Source: Anaerofustis butyriciformans
GTDB taxonomy: Bacteria; Bacillota; Clostridia; Eubacteriales; Anaerofustaceae
Direction: 5' to 3'
Assembly (NCBI RefSeq): GCF_036289385.1
Contig: NZ_JAYFFH010000002.1
Location: forward strand, 186,001-250,000
Length of the DNA stretch: 64,000 nucleotides
The notes under the pieces are model-generated. The model was not told the DNA's origin. It made no database searches and worked only from the letters and a program-made list of their open reading frames with translations. Positions 1 to 9,146 of the stretch are shown piece after piece; within the stretch, counting starts at the first letter, position 1; each line of letters starts with the position of its first letter. A program made the translations under genes and the position numbers.

Positions 1-255
1 AAATGAATTTATATCTTCTTTATCGAGGGCTCTTTTAGCCATATTAAAAATTTCATTTGATTTATTATATATAAGTATATCTTTAATCTCATATTTATTT
101 TTAAAGTATAAATAAAAAGTCCCTTTTGCAACCTTTGCCTTTTTTGTTATATCGGATACAGATGTATTTTCTATTCCTTTTGTAGTAAATAAAATAAAAG
201 CACAATCAAGAAGATTATCCAATTTTTTTCTTTTCTTATCTTCAATAATACCCAT
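1..255 (-). CDS. TetR family transcriptional regulator (3' part outside window)
   Basis: The N-terminal 85 residues of a TetR-type repressor are visible; the rest lies beyond the window edge. The helix-turn-helix region is clear: an N-terminal KKRKKLDNLLDCAFILFTTKG segment, then NTSVSDITKKAKVAKGTFY and a YLYFKNKYEI recognition helix end, as is typical of the family. The ATG at 255 follows GGAGAG at good spacing. It faces an MMPL transporter gene, and the 183-bp gap holds three copies of a palindrome, so it very probably represses that exporter and itself. The ligand-binding domain cannot be seen, so the inducer cannot be guessed. Confidence 0.9.
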   Translation of the reverse strand, partial: MGIIEDKKRKKLDNLLDCAFILFTTKGIENTSVSDITKKAKVAKGTFYLYFKNKYEIKDILIYNKSNEIFNMAKRALDKEDINSF

Positions 256-275
256 AATAATCTCTCCTTAATAAA

Positions 276-304
276 AAAGTAGCACATTAAAAATATTTTG
301 TCAA
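276..304 (-). promoter_or_regulatory. promoter of the TetR regulator
   Basis: On the minus strand a TTGACA -35 (304-299) and a TACTTT -10 (281-276) are separated by 17 bp and lead into the GGAGAG ribosome binding site of the TetR gene. The nearest operator copy lies about 20 bp upstream of this -35. Confidence 0.6.
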
Positions 305-323
305 TTGATTAAATTATAAAAAA

Positions 324-412
324 TGACTAATAGTCAATTTTTTATTTAAATAATATTGACTATTGGTCATTTTCGTATTATAATCCCATATAATAAAAAT
401 GACTAATAGTCA
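324..412. promoter_or_regulatory. three TetR-type operators and the MMPL promoter
   Basis: Three 13-bp palindromes occur at 324-336 (TGACTAATAGTCA), 357-369 (TGACTATTGGTCA, imperfect) and 400-412 (identical to the first). The middle copy overlaps the -35 of a near-consensus plus-strand promoter, TTGACT (356-361), 17 bp, TATAAT (379-384). The third copy lies just after the expected start point. A repressor bound here would block both RNA polymerase entry and escape. The pattern fits autoregulated TetR-exporter pairs. Confidence 0.85.
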
Positions 413-438
413 TTTTTATTATAAAAGGAGGAGAGCTA

Positions 439-2511
439 ATGAATAAAATATCACAAAAAATAGTAAAACATAGAATTCTTATTTTATTAATTGCTGTTTT
501 ACTGTTAATACCTTCTGTTATAGGGTTTATAAACACAAAAATAAATTATGATATCCTTTCTTATCTTCCAAAAGATTTGGAGACGATGAAAGGTCAAGAT
601 GTGCTCATGGATGAATTCGGTAAAGGCGGATTTTCCATGTATATAGTAAAAGGAATGGATAATAAACAAGTTGAAAATTTAAAAGAAAAAATAGAAAAAG
701 TAAACCATGTTGACTCAGTAATATGGTATGACGATATCTTGGATTTATCCGTACCAAAAGAAATACTGCCTGATAATATTTATAGCACTTTTAACAATAA
801 AGATGAAACTTTAATGGCTATATTCTATGATACTTCAATGGGTTCAGACGAAACTATGCAGGCGGTTGAAGATATAAGAAATATTTCAAATGAAGAATGT
901 TTTGTAAGCGGAATGTCTTCTGTAGTAACGGATATAAAAAATCTTATCAACCATGAAACGGTTGTATATGTAATAATTGCCGCTATACTTACTGGATTAA
1001 TTTTAGGTTTTTCAATGGATTCTTTTATGATACCTGTATTTTTCTTACTTAGTATAGGTATTTCAATAATATACAACCTTGGAAGTAACTTCTTCTTTGA
1101 TGATATATCTTTTATAACCAAAGCTCTTGCCGCTGTTTTACAGTTAGCTGTTACGATGGACTATTCTATATTTTTATATCACAGATACCAAGAAGAACTT
1201 GCTAATTACCAAGGTAAAAACGAAGCTATGGCTCATGCAATAACAAATACTTTTACATCTATAGTAGGAAGTTCAATAACTACAATAGCAGGATTTTTAT
1301 CCCTTTGTTTTATGACATTTACTTTAGGACTTAATCTTGGAACAGTAATGGCAAAAGGTGTTGTAATAGGAATAATATCTTGTGTAACTATTCTTCCATC
1401 ACTAATACTTACTTTTGAAAAATCTATTAATAAATTTAAACATAGAAACTTTATGCCAAGTTTTGATAAGCTTAGTAATTTTGTCATAAAAAATTATAAA
1501 GTATTTGCAATTCTATTCTTAGTAATATTGATACCTTCAATATACGGATACAACAATACAAAAGTTTACTATAACTTATACGATACATTACCTCAAACAT
1601 GTGAAAGTATAAAAGCAAATAACGAAATAGAAAAAACATTTAATATAGGTTCAACTCATATGGTTCTTCTTGATAAAGATATTTCAAGAAAAGAAAGTTA
1701 TGAATTAACAAAAAAAATAGAAAATATTAATGGAGTAAAAGATGTTTTATCAATGGATACAATAATTGATCCATCAATGCCTGATGAAATAATACCAAAT
1801 GAATTAAAAGATCAAATTGAAAGTAATAACTATAAACTAATGATTATTAATTCTAACTATAAAACAGCATCAGATGAAGTAAATAATCAAATAACAAAAA
1901 TACAAAATTTAACAAAATCATATGATAAAAATTCAATGTTTATAGGTGAAGCTCCTTGTACAAAAGATCTTATTGATGTTACAGACCATGATTTTAAAGT
2001 TGTAAATTATATATCAATAACCGCAGTATTCTTAATAATACTTACAGTATTCAAATCAATTTCAATACCGGTAATTTTGGTAACAATAATCGAATTTGCA
2101 ATATTTATAAATATGGGACTATCCTTCTACACCAATACTACAATTCCTTTTGTTGCATCAATAGTAATAGGAACCATACAACTTGGAGCAACTGTTGATT
2201 ATGCAATATTAATGACTACAAGATATAAAGAAGAAAGAGAAAAAGGAATGGCAAAAAAAGATGCGGTATTATTAGCTTTAAAAACTTCAACAAGCTCAAT
2301 TATCGTAAGTGCTTTAGGATTCTTCTTATCAACTCTGGGAGTTTCTTTATATTCAAAAATAGATATGATAAGTGCAATTTGTACTCTTTTATCAAGAGGC
2401 GCAATAATAAGTATGTTTGTAGTAATACTAATGCTTCCTAGTGCACTTATGATATTCGATAAATTAATAATAAAAACAACTTATAAATTTAACGTAAAAG
2501 AAGGAGAATAA
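439..2511 (+). CDS. MMPL/RND family membrane transporter
   Basis: A 690-residue polytopic membrane protein with the internal duplication of the MMPL branch of the RND superfamily: TM1 at ~12-32, a large outer loop to ~170, five clustered TM segments, then the same layout again from ~355. The conserved transmembrane motif occurs twice, TMDYSIFLYHRY near 237 and TVDYAILMTTRY near 585, carrying the Asp-Tyr pair of proton-coupled members. AGGAGG precedes the ATG. It is likely to export a lipid or amphiphilic drug. The next gene starts 3 bp after the stop, so the two are cotranscribed under TetR control. The substrate is unknown. Confidence 0.9.
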   Translation: MNKISQKIVKHRILILLIAVLLLIPSVIGFINTKINYDILSYLPKDLETMKGQDVLMDEFGKGGFSMYIVKGMDNKQVENLKEKIEKVNHVDSVIWYDDILDLSVPKEILPDNIYSTFNNKDETLMAIFYDTSMGSDETMQAVEDIRNISNEECFVSGMSSVVTDIKNLINHETVVYVIIAAILTGLILGFSMDSFMIPVFFLLSIGISIIYNLGSNFFFDDISFITKALAAVLQLAVTMDYSIFLYHRYQEELANYQGKNEAMAHAITNTFTSIVGSSITTIAGFLSLCFMTFTLGLNLGTVMAKGVVIGIISCVTILPSLILTFEKSINKFKHRNFMPSFDKLSNFVIKNYKVFAILFLVILIPSIYGYNNTKVYYNLYDTLPQTCESIKANNEIEKTFNIGSTHMVLLDKDISRKESYELTKKIENINGVKDVLSMDTIIDPSMPDEIIPNELKDQIESNNYKLMIINSNYKTASDEVNNQITKIQNLTKSYDKNSMFIGEAPCTKDLIDVTDHDFKVVNYISITAVFLIILTVFKSISIPVILVTIIEFAIFINMGLSFYTNTTIPFVASIVIGTIQLGATVDYAILMTTRYKEEREKGMAKKDAVLLALKTSTSSIIVSALGFFLSTLGVSLYSKIDMISAICTLLSRGAIISMFVVILMLPSALMIFDKLIIKTTYKFNVKEGE

Positions 2512-2514
2512 AAA

Positions 2515-4173
2515 ATGAAAAATAAAAAGAAAGTATTATCTTTAATATTATCATCTTTATTTGCTTTATCAATTTGTACTCAAAGCGTATTTGCAAAAGA
2601 TTCAAACGTAAGTAAAGAAGAAAGCGTTTATGTTATATCAGATGCCGACGGAAACGTTAATAAAGAAATCGTAAGCGTAACATTAAAAGGCGGTAAAAAA
2701 GGAGAAAAAATAGAAGATAAAACAAACTTAAATGATATTGAAAATTTAAAAGGAAATGAAACTTTTGATAAAAAATTTTCAGAAGTAGTATGGAATTCAC
2801 AAGGAAAAGATATAACATATCAAGGAACTTCAAATAAAAAACTTCCTGTAAATATTAAAATGACTTATTATTTAAACGGTGAAAAAATATCTGCAAAAGA
2901 TATTGCACATAAAAGCGGTAAAATAAAAATAAGAATAGACTATGATAACGTAACATTTGAGAATAATGCTTTTATGGCAGTATCAGGAATGATTTTAGAT
3001 TCAAGTAAAATAAGTAATATAAAAGTTACAAACGGAAAAAGTGTAGATGAAGGAGAAAATACAGTTGTAATGTGTTATGCTTTTCCGGGACTTGATGAAT
3101 CTATTTCAGTAAGAGGTTTTGATATTCCTTCATATGCAGAAATAACTTTTGATGCAAAAGATTTTACAATGGACGGAACAATGAGTTATGTAACAAATGA
3201 AGTTTATAAAGACATTAACTTAGACGATGTTGACAGTATTATGGATTTAACAAATTCATTAAATAAATTAAGCAGTTCTTCAAAAGAACTTGTTAACGGT
3301 TCAAAATCATTAAACGAAGGTATTAATCTTTTAATAGATAAATCAGGAACTCTTACAACAGGGATAGATAAACTAAACAGCGGTGCAAAACAACTTGCAA
3401 AAGGAAGCGAACAACTAAAAGTCAGTGCTAATGATTTAAAAGACGGAGCAAGCCTTTTATCTGATAATATAGGAAAACTATCATCAGGTATAGAAGCTAC
3501 AAAAAACGGAAGCACTAAACTTAAAGATGGAATAAATACAGCAGGTAACAGCCTTAGTGAAACAATAAGCTACAACGAGCAAGTATTAAGCGGATTAAAT
3601 ACTACAATTGAACAACTTGAAAAATCTCAGCCTGACAGTCCTTTACTTGCAAATTTAAAAACAATGCAATCTACTTTATCACAAACTATAAATGCACAAA
3701 AACAAATTCAGTACAGCTTAACTAGTAATGAAGAAGGTACTATTTTAAATGGTGCTTCAAGTATTGAAAGCGGTCTTGATACATTATATTCATCAAGTAA
3801 TAGATTAAAAACTGAGGGAAGCGACCAGATAGTTTTAGGAGTAGATCAATTTATAAATCAAGGTATTAATCCTTTAATTCAAGGAAGCAAAGATTTAGAC
3901 AGCGGACTTACAACATTAAAACAAGGAAGCGATAAACTAATTGAAGGAATATCAGCCCTTGAAAAAGGTTCTAAAGAATTAGAAGAAGGAATGGATACTT
4001 TTGATAAAGAAGGAATAGAAAAATTAGTAAGTACACTTGGAAGTCTTGATAGTTTAAAAGGAAGAATTCATAGTGTAGTAGATAATGCAAACAGTTATGA
4101 TAACTTTTCAGGACTTAGTGACGGTATGAATGGAAGCGTTAAATTTATATATAAAACAGAAGCTATAAAATAA
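2515..4173 (+). CDS. secreted coiled-coil partner of the MMPL transporter (YhgE/Pip-like repeats)
   Basis: 552 residues with a signal peptide (~1-28, ending near FAKD), a beta-rich region to ~240, then many LxxGSxxLxxG-type heptads (LSSSSKELVNGSKSLNEG, LNSGAKQLAKGSEQLK) at ~245-345 and ~445-500. Such repeats are typical of YhgE/Pip-like extracellular segments that accompany MMPL exporters in Firmicutes. Unlike YhgE it has no C-terminal membrane bundle, so it is probably an extracytoplasmic coiled-coil partner, anchored by protein contacts or by an uncleaved signal. Only 3 bp separate it from the transporter gene and a GAAGGAG site lies in that gene's end. The function is inferred from context. 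Confidence 0.75.
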   Translation: MKNKKKVLSLILSSLFALSICTQSVFAKDSNVSKEESVYVISDADGNVNKEIVSVTLKGGKKGEKIEDKTNLNDIENLKGNETFDKKFSEVVWNSQGKDITYQGTSNKKLPVNIKMTYYLNGEKISAKDIAHKSGKIKIRIDYDNVTFENNAFMAVSGMILDSSKISNIKVTNGKSVDEGENTVVMCYAFPGLDESISVRGFDIPSYAEITFDAKDFTMDGTMSYVTNEVYKDINLDDVDSIMDLTNSLNKLSSSSKELVNGSKSLNEGINLLIDKSGTLTTGIDKLNSGAKQLAKGSEQLKVSANDLKDGASLLSDNIGKLSSGIEATKNGSTKLKDGINTAGNSLSETISYNEQVLSGLNTTIEQLEKSQPDSPLLANLKTMQSTLSQTINAQKQIQYSLTSNEEGTILNGASSIESGLDTLYSSSNRLKTEGSDQIVLGVDQFINQGINPLIQGSKDLDSGLTTLKQGSDKLIEGISALEKGSKELEEGMDTFDKEGIEKLVSTLGSLDSLKGRIHSVVDNANSYDNFSGLSDGMNGSVKFIYKTEAIK

Positions 4174-4179
4174 CAAATA

Positions 4180-4210
4180 AAAAAAGAATAACTAATGTTA
4201 TTCTTTTTTT
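4180..4210. terminator. bidirectional terminator between the MMPL operon and the flavodoxin gene
   Basis: Stem AAGAATAAC / GTTATTCTT with a TAAT loop, flanked by an A-run and a T-run. It can stop transcription from both converging genes. Confidence 0.85.
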
Positions 4211-4712
4211 ATTTATATTCACTTAAAAATTGTTCCAAATTTTTAACATCTTCATCATTTGGATGATTTAGAGCTATATCAAAATTTTTTATCATATCTT
4301 TTATTCCTTCATTATCAGGATTTTCTTTAAGTATATTCTCATATCTTTTTCTTATTCCCATTCCCATTTTACCCTGACATATAAAGTAATCAATATATTC
4401 GCAGCTTTCATTTATTGATTTTTTTACATTATCTATTATCTTATCGTAATATTCTTTATTACTCATAAATCCTGCAGTACCAAATAAAACTATCTTTTTA
4501 TCTTTTATCTTACTTAAAAGTTCTTTTATTTCATCGGTTGCATTTCCTTTATCTGTCCAAAAGCCCACAAAAACAATATCTTCATTATTGTCTTCATAAA
4601 CACCATTATATTTTTCAAATTTAACAATTTTATCTTTTAATATTTCATTTATTTTATTTGCAATAAATTCTGTGTTCCCAGTTAAAGAATTATAATATAT
4701 ACTGTATTTCAT
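4209..4712 (-). CDS. flavodoxin family protein
   Basis: A 167-residue flavodoxin-fold protein. The N-terminal YYNSLTGNTEFIANKI segment matches the FMN phosphate-binding loop (S/T-x-TGNTE), and GFWTDKGNA near 50-60 and LFGTAGF near 75-81 sit where isoalloxazine-contacting loops are expected. No other domain is present. It may be an electron carrier or a flavin-bound reductase partner. A flavodoxin-like protein with the GFW-DKG signature is common in Clostridia, but its partner is not in the window. It converges on the MMPL operon and has its own start with GGAG 6-7 bp upstream. Confidence 0.8.
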   Translation of the reverse strand: MKYSIYYNSLTGNTEFIANKINEILKDKIVKFEKYNGVYEDNNEDIVFVGFWTDKGNATDEIKELLSKIKDKKIVLFGTAGFMSNKEYYDKIIDNVKKSINESCEYIDYFICQGKMGMGIRKRYENILKENPDNEGIKDMIKNFDIALNHPNDEDVKNLEQFLSEYK

Positions 4713-4774
4713 AACTTTCTCCTTATGTATTTCTATTTATTATATATATTTTTATATTTTTTCAAATACTTTTA

Positions 4775-4803
4775 ACAAAAAAAGAACCAAAAAGGTTCTT
4801 TTT
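4775..4803 (-). terminator. dnaN terminator
   Basis: AAAGAACC / GGTTCTTT stem with a 5-nt loop, followed on the minus strand by a T-run. The right arm touches the dnaN stop codon. Confidence 0.8.
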
Positions 4804-5905
4804 AAGAAAGTCTTACAGGCATTATTAGATAAGTATATTTCTTTGAATTTACCGGTTTTATCAAACAAGGACTGTTTGAAGAATTAAATTCAAGTATAAC
4901 TTTTTCATCTTCAATAACTTTAAGAGCGTCTATTATATATCTGCTGTTGAAAGATATATCAAGATCTTCTCCGCTTAAATTAATAGAAATATTTTCTTCT
5001 ACATTACCAAAAGCAGATTTACTTGTAAGAAGTAAATTATTTTCGCTAAAATGCATTGTTATAAGATGAGCTCTTCCTTCATCTGAAATGATTGAAGCTC
5101 TTTCACAAGCTGACAATAATTCCATTCTGTTCATTTTAACAATTGTTTTGCTTTCTTTTGGAAGAAGATTTACATAATCAATAAATTGACCTTGTAATAA
5201 ACTTGAAATAATTTGTGTTCTTCCAACACTTGCTATGAATTTTTTATCATTAATATTTAAGAATACATCATCTTCATAATTTGTAAGTATTTTATTAAGC
5301 TCGTTTAAAGTACTTGCAGGAACGACACATTTTATATTATTCATATATCTTTCCTTTGATTGTTCGCTTCTTATAGCCATTCTGAAGCCGTCTATTGCAA
5401 CGAATTTAATATCTTCATCATTATTTTCTATAAGTATACCTGTTAAAATAGGTGAAACAGAATCAGAACTTGCACAAGCAAATGATGTTTCTTTAATCAT
5501 GTTTCTTATTGTAGCGTTATCCATTTTTATAAAGTCATTTATATTGTAAACTTCTTTATTTGGGAAAGTTCTGTAATCCATGGCAGAAATATTAAATTTA
5601 GAATTTAAACAAGTAAGTTTAATATTGTTATTTTCATCTGCATCTATTTCTACTTCTCCGTTATCGAAGCTTCTTACTATATCACTTAGTATTCTTGAAT
5701 TAATAAGCAGTTTACCTTCTCTTATCACTTTTGCATCTATTATTGTAGATATTTGTATTTCTTTATTTGTAGCATATAGAGAAAGTACATCATCATAACT
5801 TTCAAGAAGTATTCCTTCTAAAGAGCCTACATTTCTAAGTGTTGTTGCTTTACTTACAGTTACAAGTGCTTTTAGGAATTCATTTCTGTCTACTTTTATA
5901 TTCAT
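4802..5905 (-). CDS. dnaN: DNA polymerase III sliding clamp, beta subunit
   Basis: 367 residues, the usual length for a beta clamp of three tandem clamp domains. Recognisable stretches include MNIKVDRNEFLKALVTVSKA at the start, the mid-protein ILTGILIENNDEDIKFVAIDGFRMA block, and the C-terminal PCLIKPVNS-YTYLIMPVRL tail that forms the protein-binding pocket. It forms the ring that tethers the replicative polymerase. It lies downstream of dnaA on the same strand, as in most Firmicutes, separated by a 184-bp gap that holds an origin element. The usual followers (recF, gyrB) are absent; a terminator and a flavodoxin gene follow instead. Confidence 0.97.
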   Translation of the reverse strand: MNIKVDRNEFLKALVTVSKATTLRNVGSLEGILLESYDDVLSLYATNKEIQISTIIDAKVIREGKLLINSRILSDIVRSFDNGEVEIDADENNNIKLTCLNSKFNISAMDYRTFPNKEVYNINDFIKMDNATIRNMIKETSFACASSDSVSPILTGILIENNDEDIKFVAIDGFRMAIRSEQSKERYMNNIKCVVPASTLNELNKILTNYEDDVFLNINDKKFIASVGRTQIISSLLQGQFIDYVNLLPKESKTIVKMNRMELLSACERASIISDEGRAHLITMHFSENNLLLTSKSAFGNVEENISINLSGEDLDISFNSRYIIDALKVIEDEKVILEFNSSNSPCLIKPVNSKKYTYLIMPVRLS

Positions 5906-5925
5906 GTTTTCATCCTTTCATGTTT

Positions 5926-6060
5926 AGTGTGACCTATCTATATAATATTTAATTTTTATTAAAAAGTAATAGTATTAGTAGTGTTGATAATGTTGATAAC
6001 TTCATTTATCCTTTTTAATAAGCATTTTTTGACGAATTTTTAATGTTAATAAATCAAAAT
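5926..6060 (-). other. oriC subregion in the dnaA-dnaN gap: tandem DnaA boxes and DnaA-trios
   Basis: On the minus strand two perfect DnaA boxes TTATCAACA lie head to tail without a gap (5999-5991 and 5990-5982). They are followed at once by CTA CTA ATA CTA TTA CTT (5981-5964), whose complement read 3' to 5' is a run of GAT-like triplets, and then by an almost pure A/T stretch. In Bacillus subtilis this order (DnaA boxes, DnaA-trios, AT-rich DNA) defines the basal unwinding element downstream of dnaA. The dnaN ribosome binding site lies after it. Confidence 0.8.
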
Positions 6061-6089
6061 ATTTATAGGATAAGTCTATTAATAAGTTG

Positions 6090-7463
6090 TTATTTACTGT
6101 TTTTTATGCTTGATGTTATCTTATCTATTTCTTCTTGAAGTCCGCCGTTTGTTTTTAAATCTTCTTTTATTTTGTCATATCCGTGTATTACTGTTGAATG
6201 ATCTCTTCCTCCGTAATATTCTCCTATTGTAGGTAGAGAATTATCAGTAAGTTCTCTTGATAAGTACATACATATTTGTCTTGGATACGCTATATTTTTT
6301 GTTCTTCTTTTTGATAAAATATCATCTTTTGTTATATTGTAATATTCACAAACAACTTTTGTTATTAAATCAAGAGATATTTTTTTATCACTTATATCAA
6401 TTATATCTTTTAATCCTTTTTTTACAAGGTCTAATGTTAAAGGTTTATTATAAAATTCGCTTAATGCCATTACCTTTAAAAGTACGCCTTCAAGTTCTCT
6501 TATGTTGGATTCAATATTTTCTGCTATATAATTAAGTATTTCGTTACTTACCTGATAGTTTTCTTCTTTAGCTTTCTTTCTTAAAATTGCAAGTCTTGTT
6601 TCAAAATCAGGCATTGATATATCGCATATAAGTCCAAGCGAGAATCTTGAACGAAGTCTGTCTTCAAGATTATGTATTTCTTTAGGTGGTTTATCAGATG
6701 TAAGTACTATTTGTTTATTTGAACCTTGAAGTGCATTAAATGTATGGAAAAATTCATTTTGTGTTTCGTTTTTTCCGGCAATAAATTGTATATCGTCTAT
6801 TAAAAGTACATCTGCGTTTCTGTATTTATTTCTAAATTGTACATTTGTTTTATTTTGTATTGCATCTAAAAACTCATTTAAGAATTGTTCGCTTGATAGC
6901 AGCACTACCTTTTTTGTAGGGTCTTTTCTTAAAATATGTTGTGCTATTGCGTGCATTAAGTGAGTTTTACCAAGTCCAACTCCTCCATATATAAAAAGCG
7001 GATTGTATTTCTTAGCCGGAGCATCTGCAACCGCAACTGATGCTGCGTGAGCAAATCTGTTATTTGCACCTACAACAAAGGAATCAAATGTATATTTAGG
7101 ATTAAGCTGAATATATGAAGTATTATATATATTATATTCAACGTTTTTTTCATTTTCTTTTGTTGCTGCTATTTCTTTTAGTGCTTCTTCTTTTGTATAT
7201 ACCATATCGTTTGAAGAAGCGACCACAAACTTAACTTTTATGTATCTTTGAGTATAGTATTTTAATGCGTTTTCAACCAGTACCGCATATTGACCCTCAA
7301 GTAAAATTTTATTTCCCTCATCCGGTACTTGAAGATAGAATGTATCATCTTCAAAGGCTAGGGGTGTAATGGATGATTCAAAGTATTCTTTGAATACAAA
7401 ATCCGAAAGTTCATCTTCCAGATATTCTAGTGCGTTATTCCATAGTTCTTGTTCAAAAGACAT
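6090..7463 (-). CDS. dnaA: chromosomal replication initiator protein DnaA
   Basis: 457 residues with the standard four-domain layout: an N-terminal helicase-loading domain (~1-85), a short linker, the AAA+ domain with Walker A GGVGLGKTHLMHA (~158), Walker B VLLIDDIQF and the RLRSRFSLGL sensor/arginine-finger region, and a C-terminal DNA-binding domain with the signature YYGGRDHSTVIHG (~413). I chose the ATG at 7463 (MSFEQELW) rather than an upstream TTG at 7475, because GGAGG sits 5 bp before this ATG and overlaps the upstream codons. DnaA boxes occur on both sides, so autoregulation is likely. Confidence 0.97.
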   Translation of the reverse strand: MSFEQELWNNALEYLEDELSDFVFKEYFESSITPLAFEDDTFYLQVPDEGNKILLEGQYAVLVENALKYYTQRYIKVKFVVASSNDMVYTKEEALKEIAATKENEKNVEYNIYNTSYIQLNPKYTFDSFVVGANNRFAHAASVAVADAPAKKYNPLFIYGGVGLGKTHLMHAIAQHILRKDPTKKVVLLSSEQFLNEFLDAIQNKTNVQFRNKYRNADVLLIDDIQFIAGKNETQNEFFHTFNALQGSNKQIVLTSDKPPKEIHNLEDRLRSRFSLGLICDISMPDFETRLAILRKKAKEENYQVSNEILNYIAENIESNIRELEGVLLKVMALSEFYNKPLTLDLVKKGLKDIIDISDKKISLDLITKVVCEYYNITKDDILSKRRTKNIAYPRQICMYLSRELTDNSLPTIGEYYGGRDHSTVIHGYDKIKEDLKTNGGLQEEIDKITSSIKNSK

Positions 7464-7519
7464 TACAACCTCCAAAATAATATTGATATATAAATCAATC
7501 TAATTTTTTTTATTCTTTT

Positions 7520-7900
7520 TGACAAATTATTCACATATGAGTTATCAACATATAAACGAACGAAAAAAGCGTATTTCTAGGAAAAATGCAGAAAAAAATA
7601 AGGCTTATCCATAAAACACCAACAAATTGTTAATAACTTTACAAAATATATGTAGATAAGTGGTCTTTTTACCTATTATAGCAAAAAAAAACAATTTATC
7701 AACAATTAAATTTTGAGTTATAAACAGGGGAAAAATACATAAAAAACACAATATGTATTTAAAAATTTTATATATTATTATGTATTTTGTGTTTTTTTAT
7801 AAAAAAGGATAAAAAAATTTATAAAAAATTTTTTATAAAGTGAATAATTTTATTTACATATTGTTTACAAAATATTTATCCATTAAAGATATTACTATTT
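7520..7900. other. oriC region upstream of dnaA, with several DnaA boxes
   Basis: The 489-bp gene-free gap upstream of dnaA contains clustered DnaA-box-like 9-mers: TTATTCACA (7527), TTATCAACA (7542), TTATCCATA (7605), TTATCTACA on the minus strand (7659-7651), TTATCAACA (7696), TTATAAACA (7718) and TTATCCATT (7876). Between 7727 and 7875 the DNA is nearly all A and T, with long A and T runs. With the element downstream of dnaA this makes a two-part origin as in Bacillus. The dnaA promoter must also lie here. Confidence 0.85.
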
Positions 7901-7952
7901 TATATAATTTTTTATAATTTAATTAAAATTTAAATTATAAAGAGAGATTAAA

Positions 7953-8333
7953 ATGAGAGTTTATGATTTTGATAAGGTAATATATAAAGGTGATACCTGT
8001 TTAGATTTTTATTTATTTTGTATTAAAATGTATCCTGAATTAATATTTTATTTTTTTAAAATTATATTTTATAAGTTTTTATTTTTTATAAAAAAAATAA
8101 ATAAAGAAACAATGAAAAAATATTTTTTCTCTTTTCTTTCTTATATAGATGATATTGATTTTTTAATTGAAATATTTTGGAATGAAAAAGATTATAAAAT
8201 AAAAGAATTTTATTTAGAAGAAAGAAAAAAAGATGATGTAATAATTTCTGATTGTCCTTATTTTTTATTAAAGCCTGTATGTGAAAAAATGGGAATTAAT
8301 AATATTATATCTTTAGATGTAAGAAAATTTTAA
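7953..8333 (+). pseudogene. truncated HAD-family phosphatase
   Basis: 126 residues. The start, MRVYDFDKVIYKGDTCLDFY, is the motif I region of HAD-IB phosphatases (usually DFDKTI or similar, with two catalytic aspartates), followed by the helical cap and motif II region, IISDCPYFLLKPVCEKMGINNIISLDVRK. Relatives continue for about 70-80 more residues with the motif III lysine and the metal-binding DD/GDS region. These are missing here: the frame stops at 8333 and the dcd terminator follows within 45 bp. It is probably a gene remnant at the origin. A short functional variant cannot be excluded, and the GAGAG start site is intact. Confidence 0.6.
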
Positions 8334-8374
8334 ATAAAAAATAACTCTTTAGGGAAAATAAAAGAATCTATCAT

Positions 8375-8407
8375 TAAAAAAGGAATACCTTTGTATTCCT
8401 TTTTTAC
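8375..8407. terminator. dcd terminator
   Basis: Stem GGAATAC / GTATTCC with a CTTT loop, flanked by A and T runs. It lies directly at the dcd stop codon and could also stop transcription of the HAD remnant. Confidence 0.85.
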
Positions 8408-8925
8408 TTTTCAAAATCTTTAAACATAAGGCTTGGTTGTATTCCCGTATTATTTTGATATTTACCGCTTTTATATAATTCGTATTCTCCTTTAATATCA
8501 TGGTAGTATATTTGGCATATTTCAACATTTGGATATATTTTAATAGGTTGGATACAAAATATTTCAAGAGTCCAATAACCGGAAAAACCAACATCACCAA
8601 ATCCTGCCGTAACATGAATAAAAAGTCCCAATCGTCCGGTAGAAGAACGTCCTTCAAGCATAGGAACAAATTTATTGGTTTTGGTAAATTCATTTGTTCT
8701 TCCAAGATAAAGTTTATTTGGTTTAAGTATTAATCCTTCTTTTGGTATTATTATTTTATGCGCTTTATTTTCTTTTTTCATATCGAGAACGTAATTGTCA
8801 TATACCAAAAGTTCGTTTGAAAGAGATAAATTATAGCTGTTTGGATTTAATTTATTTTTGTCAAAAGGTTCTATTATTATATCTTTTCCGATATTTTTTT
8901 CTATTTCTTTTCCCGATAAAATCAT
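8404..8925 (-). CDS. dcd: dCTP deaminase (dUTPase-fold)
   Basis: 173 residues. MILSGKEIEKNI, the LNPNSYNLSLSNELLVY block, the nucleotide-binding RSSTGRLGLFIHVTAG and GFGDVGFSGYWTLEIFC (with the catalytic Glu in TLEI) are all characteristic of the dCTP deaminase family. It makes dUTP from dCTP for thymidylate synthesis; some homologues also hydrolyse dUTP (bifunctional), which I cannot decide from sequence alone. It has GGAGG-type initiation and its own terminator, so it is a single-gene transcription unit. Confidence 0.92.
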   Translation of the reverse strand: MILSGKEIEKNIGKDIIIEPFDKNKLNPNSYNLSLSNELLVYDNYVLDMKKENKAHKIIIPKEGLILKPNKLYLGRTNEFTKTNKFVPMLEGRSSTGRLGLFIHVTAGFGDVGFSGYWTLEIFCIQPIKIYPNVEICQIYYHDIKGEYELYKSGKYQNNTGIQPSLMFKDFEK

Positions 8926-9146
8926 TGTTTTCCTCCCGATAGGATGTATAATGTATAATAATTATATTTTAAAGTCAGTATATCATATAAATGTTTTTTA
9001 TCAATATGAATAATTTAATAATTAATGTTTTCATTAAAATAAGATACATAATTTATTAAAAATTACTTAAATTTTACATATTTCATGATATATTATGATA
9101 CAATATAATTTACGAAAATCTTTTTATTAGAGAGGAATTGAAGATT

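Noticed and set aside
3204..3515. A 103-codon minus-strand frame inside the MMPL partner gene
   Set aside because: Composition mirrors the coiled-coil repeats of the real gene on the plus strand; no ribosome binding site.
8334..8403. Frameshift continuation of the HAD gene
   Set aside because: No frame after 8333 shows the missing HAD motif III or metal-binding residues, so the end looks deleted, not frameshifted.
8349..8705. A 118-codon minus-strand frame overlapping dcd
   Set aside because: It is a frame shadow of dcd, which has clear dCTP deaminase motifs.
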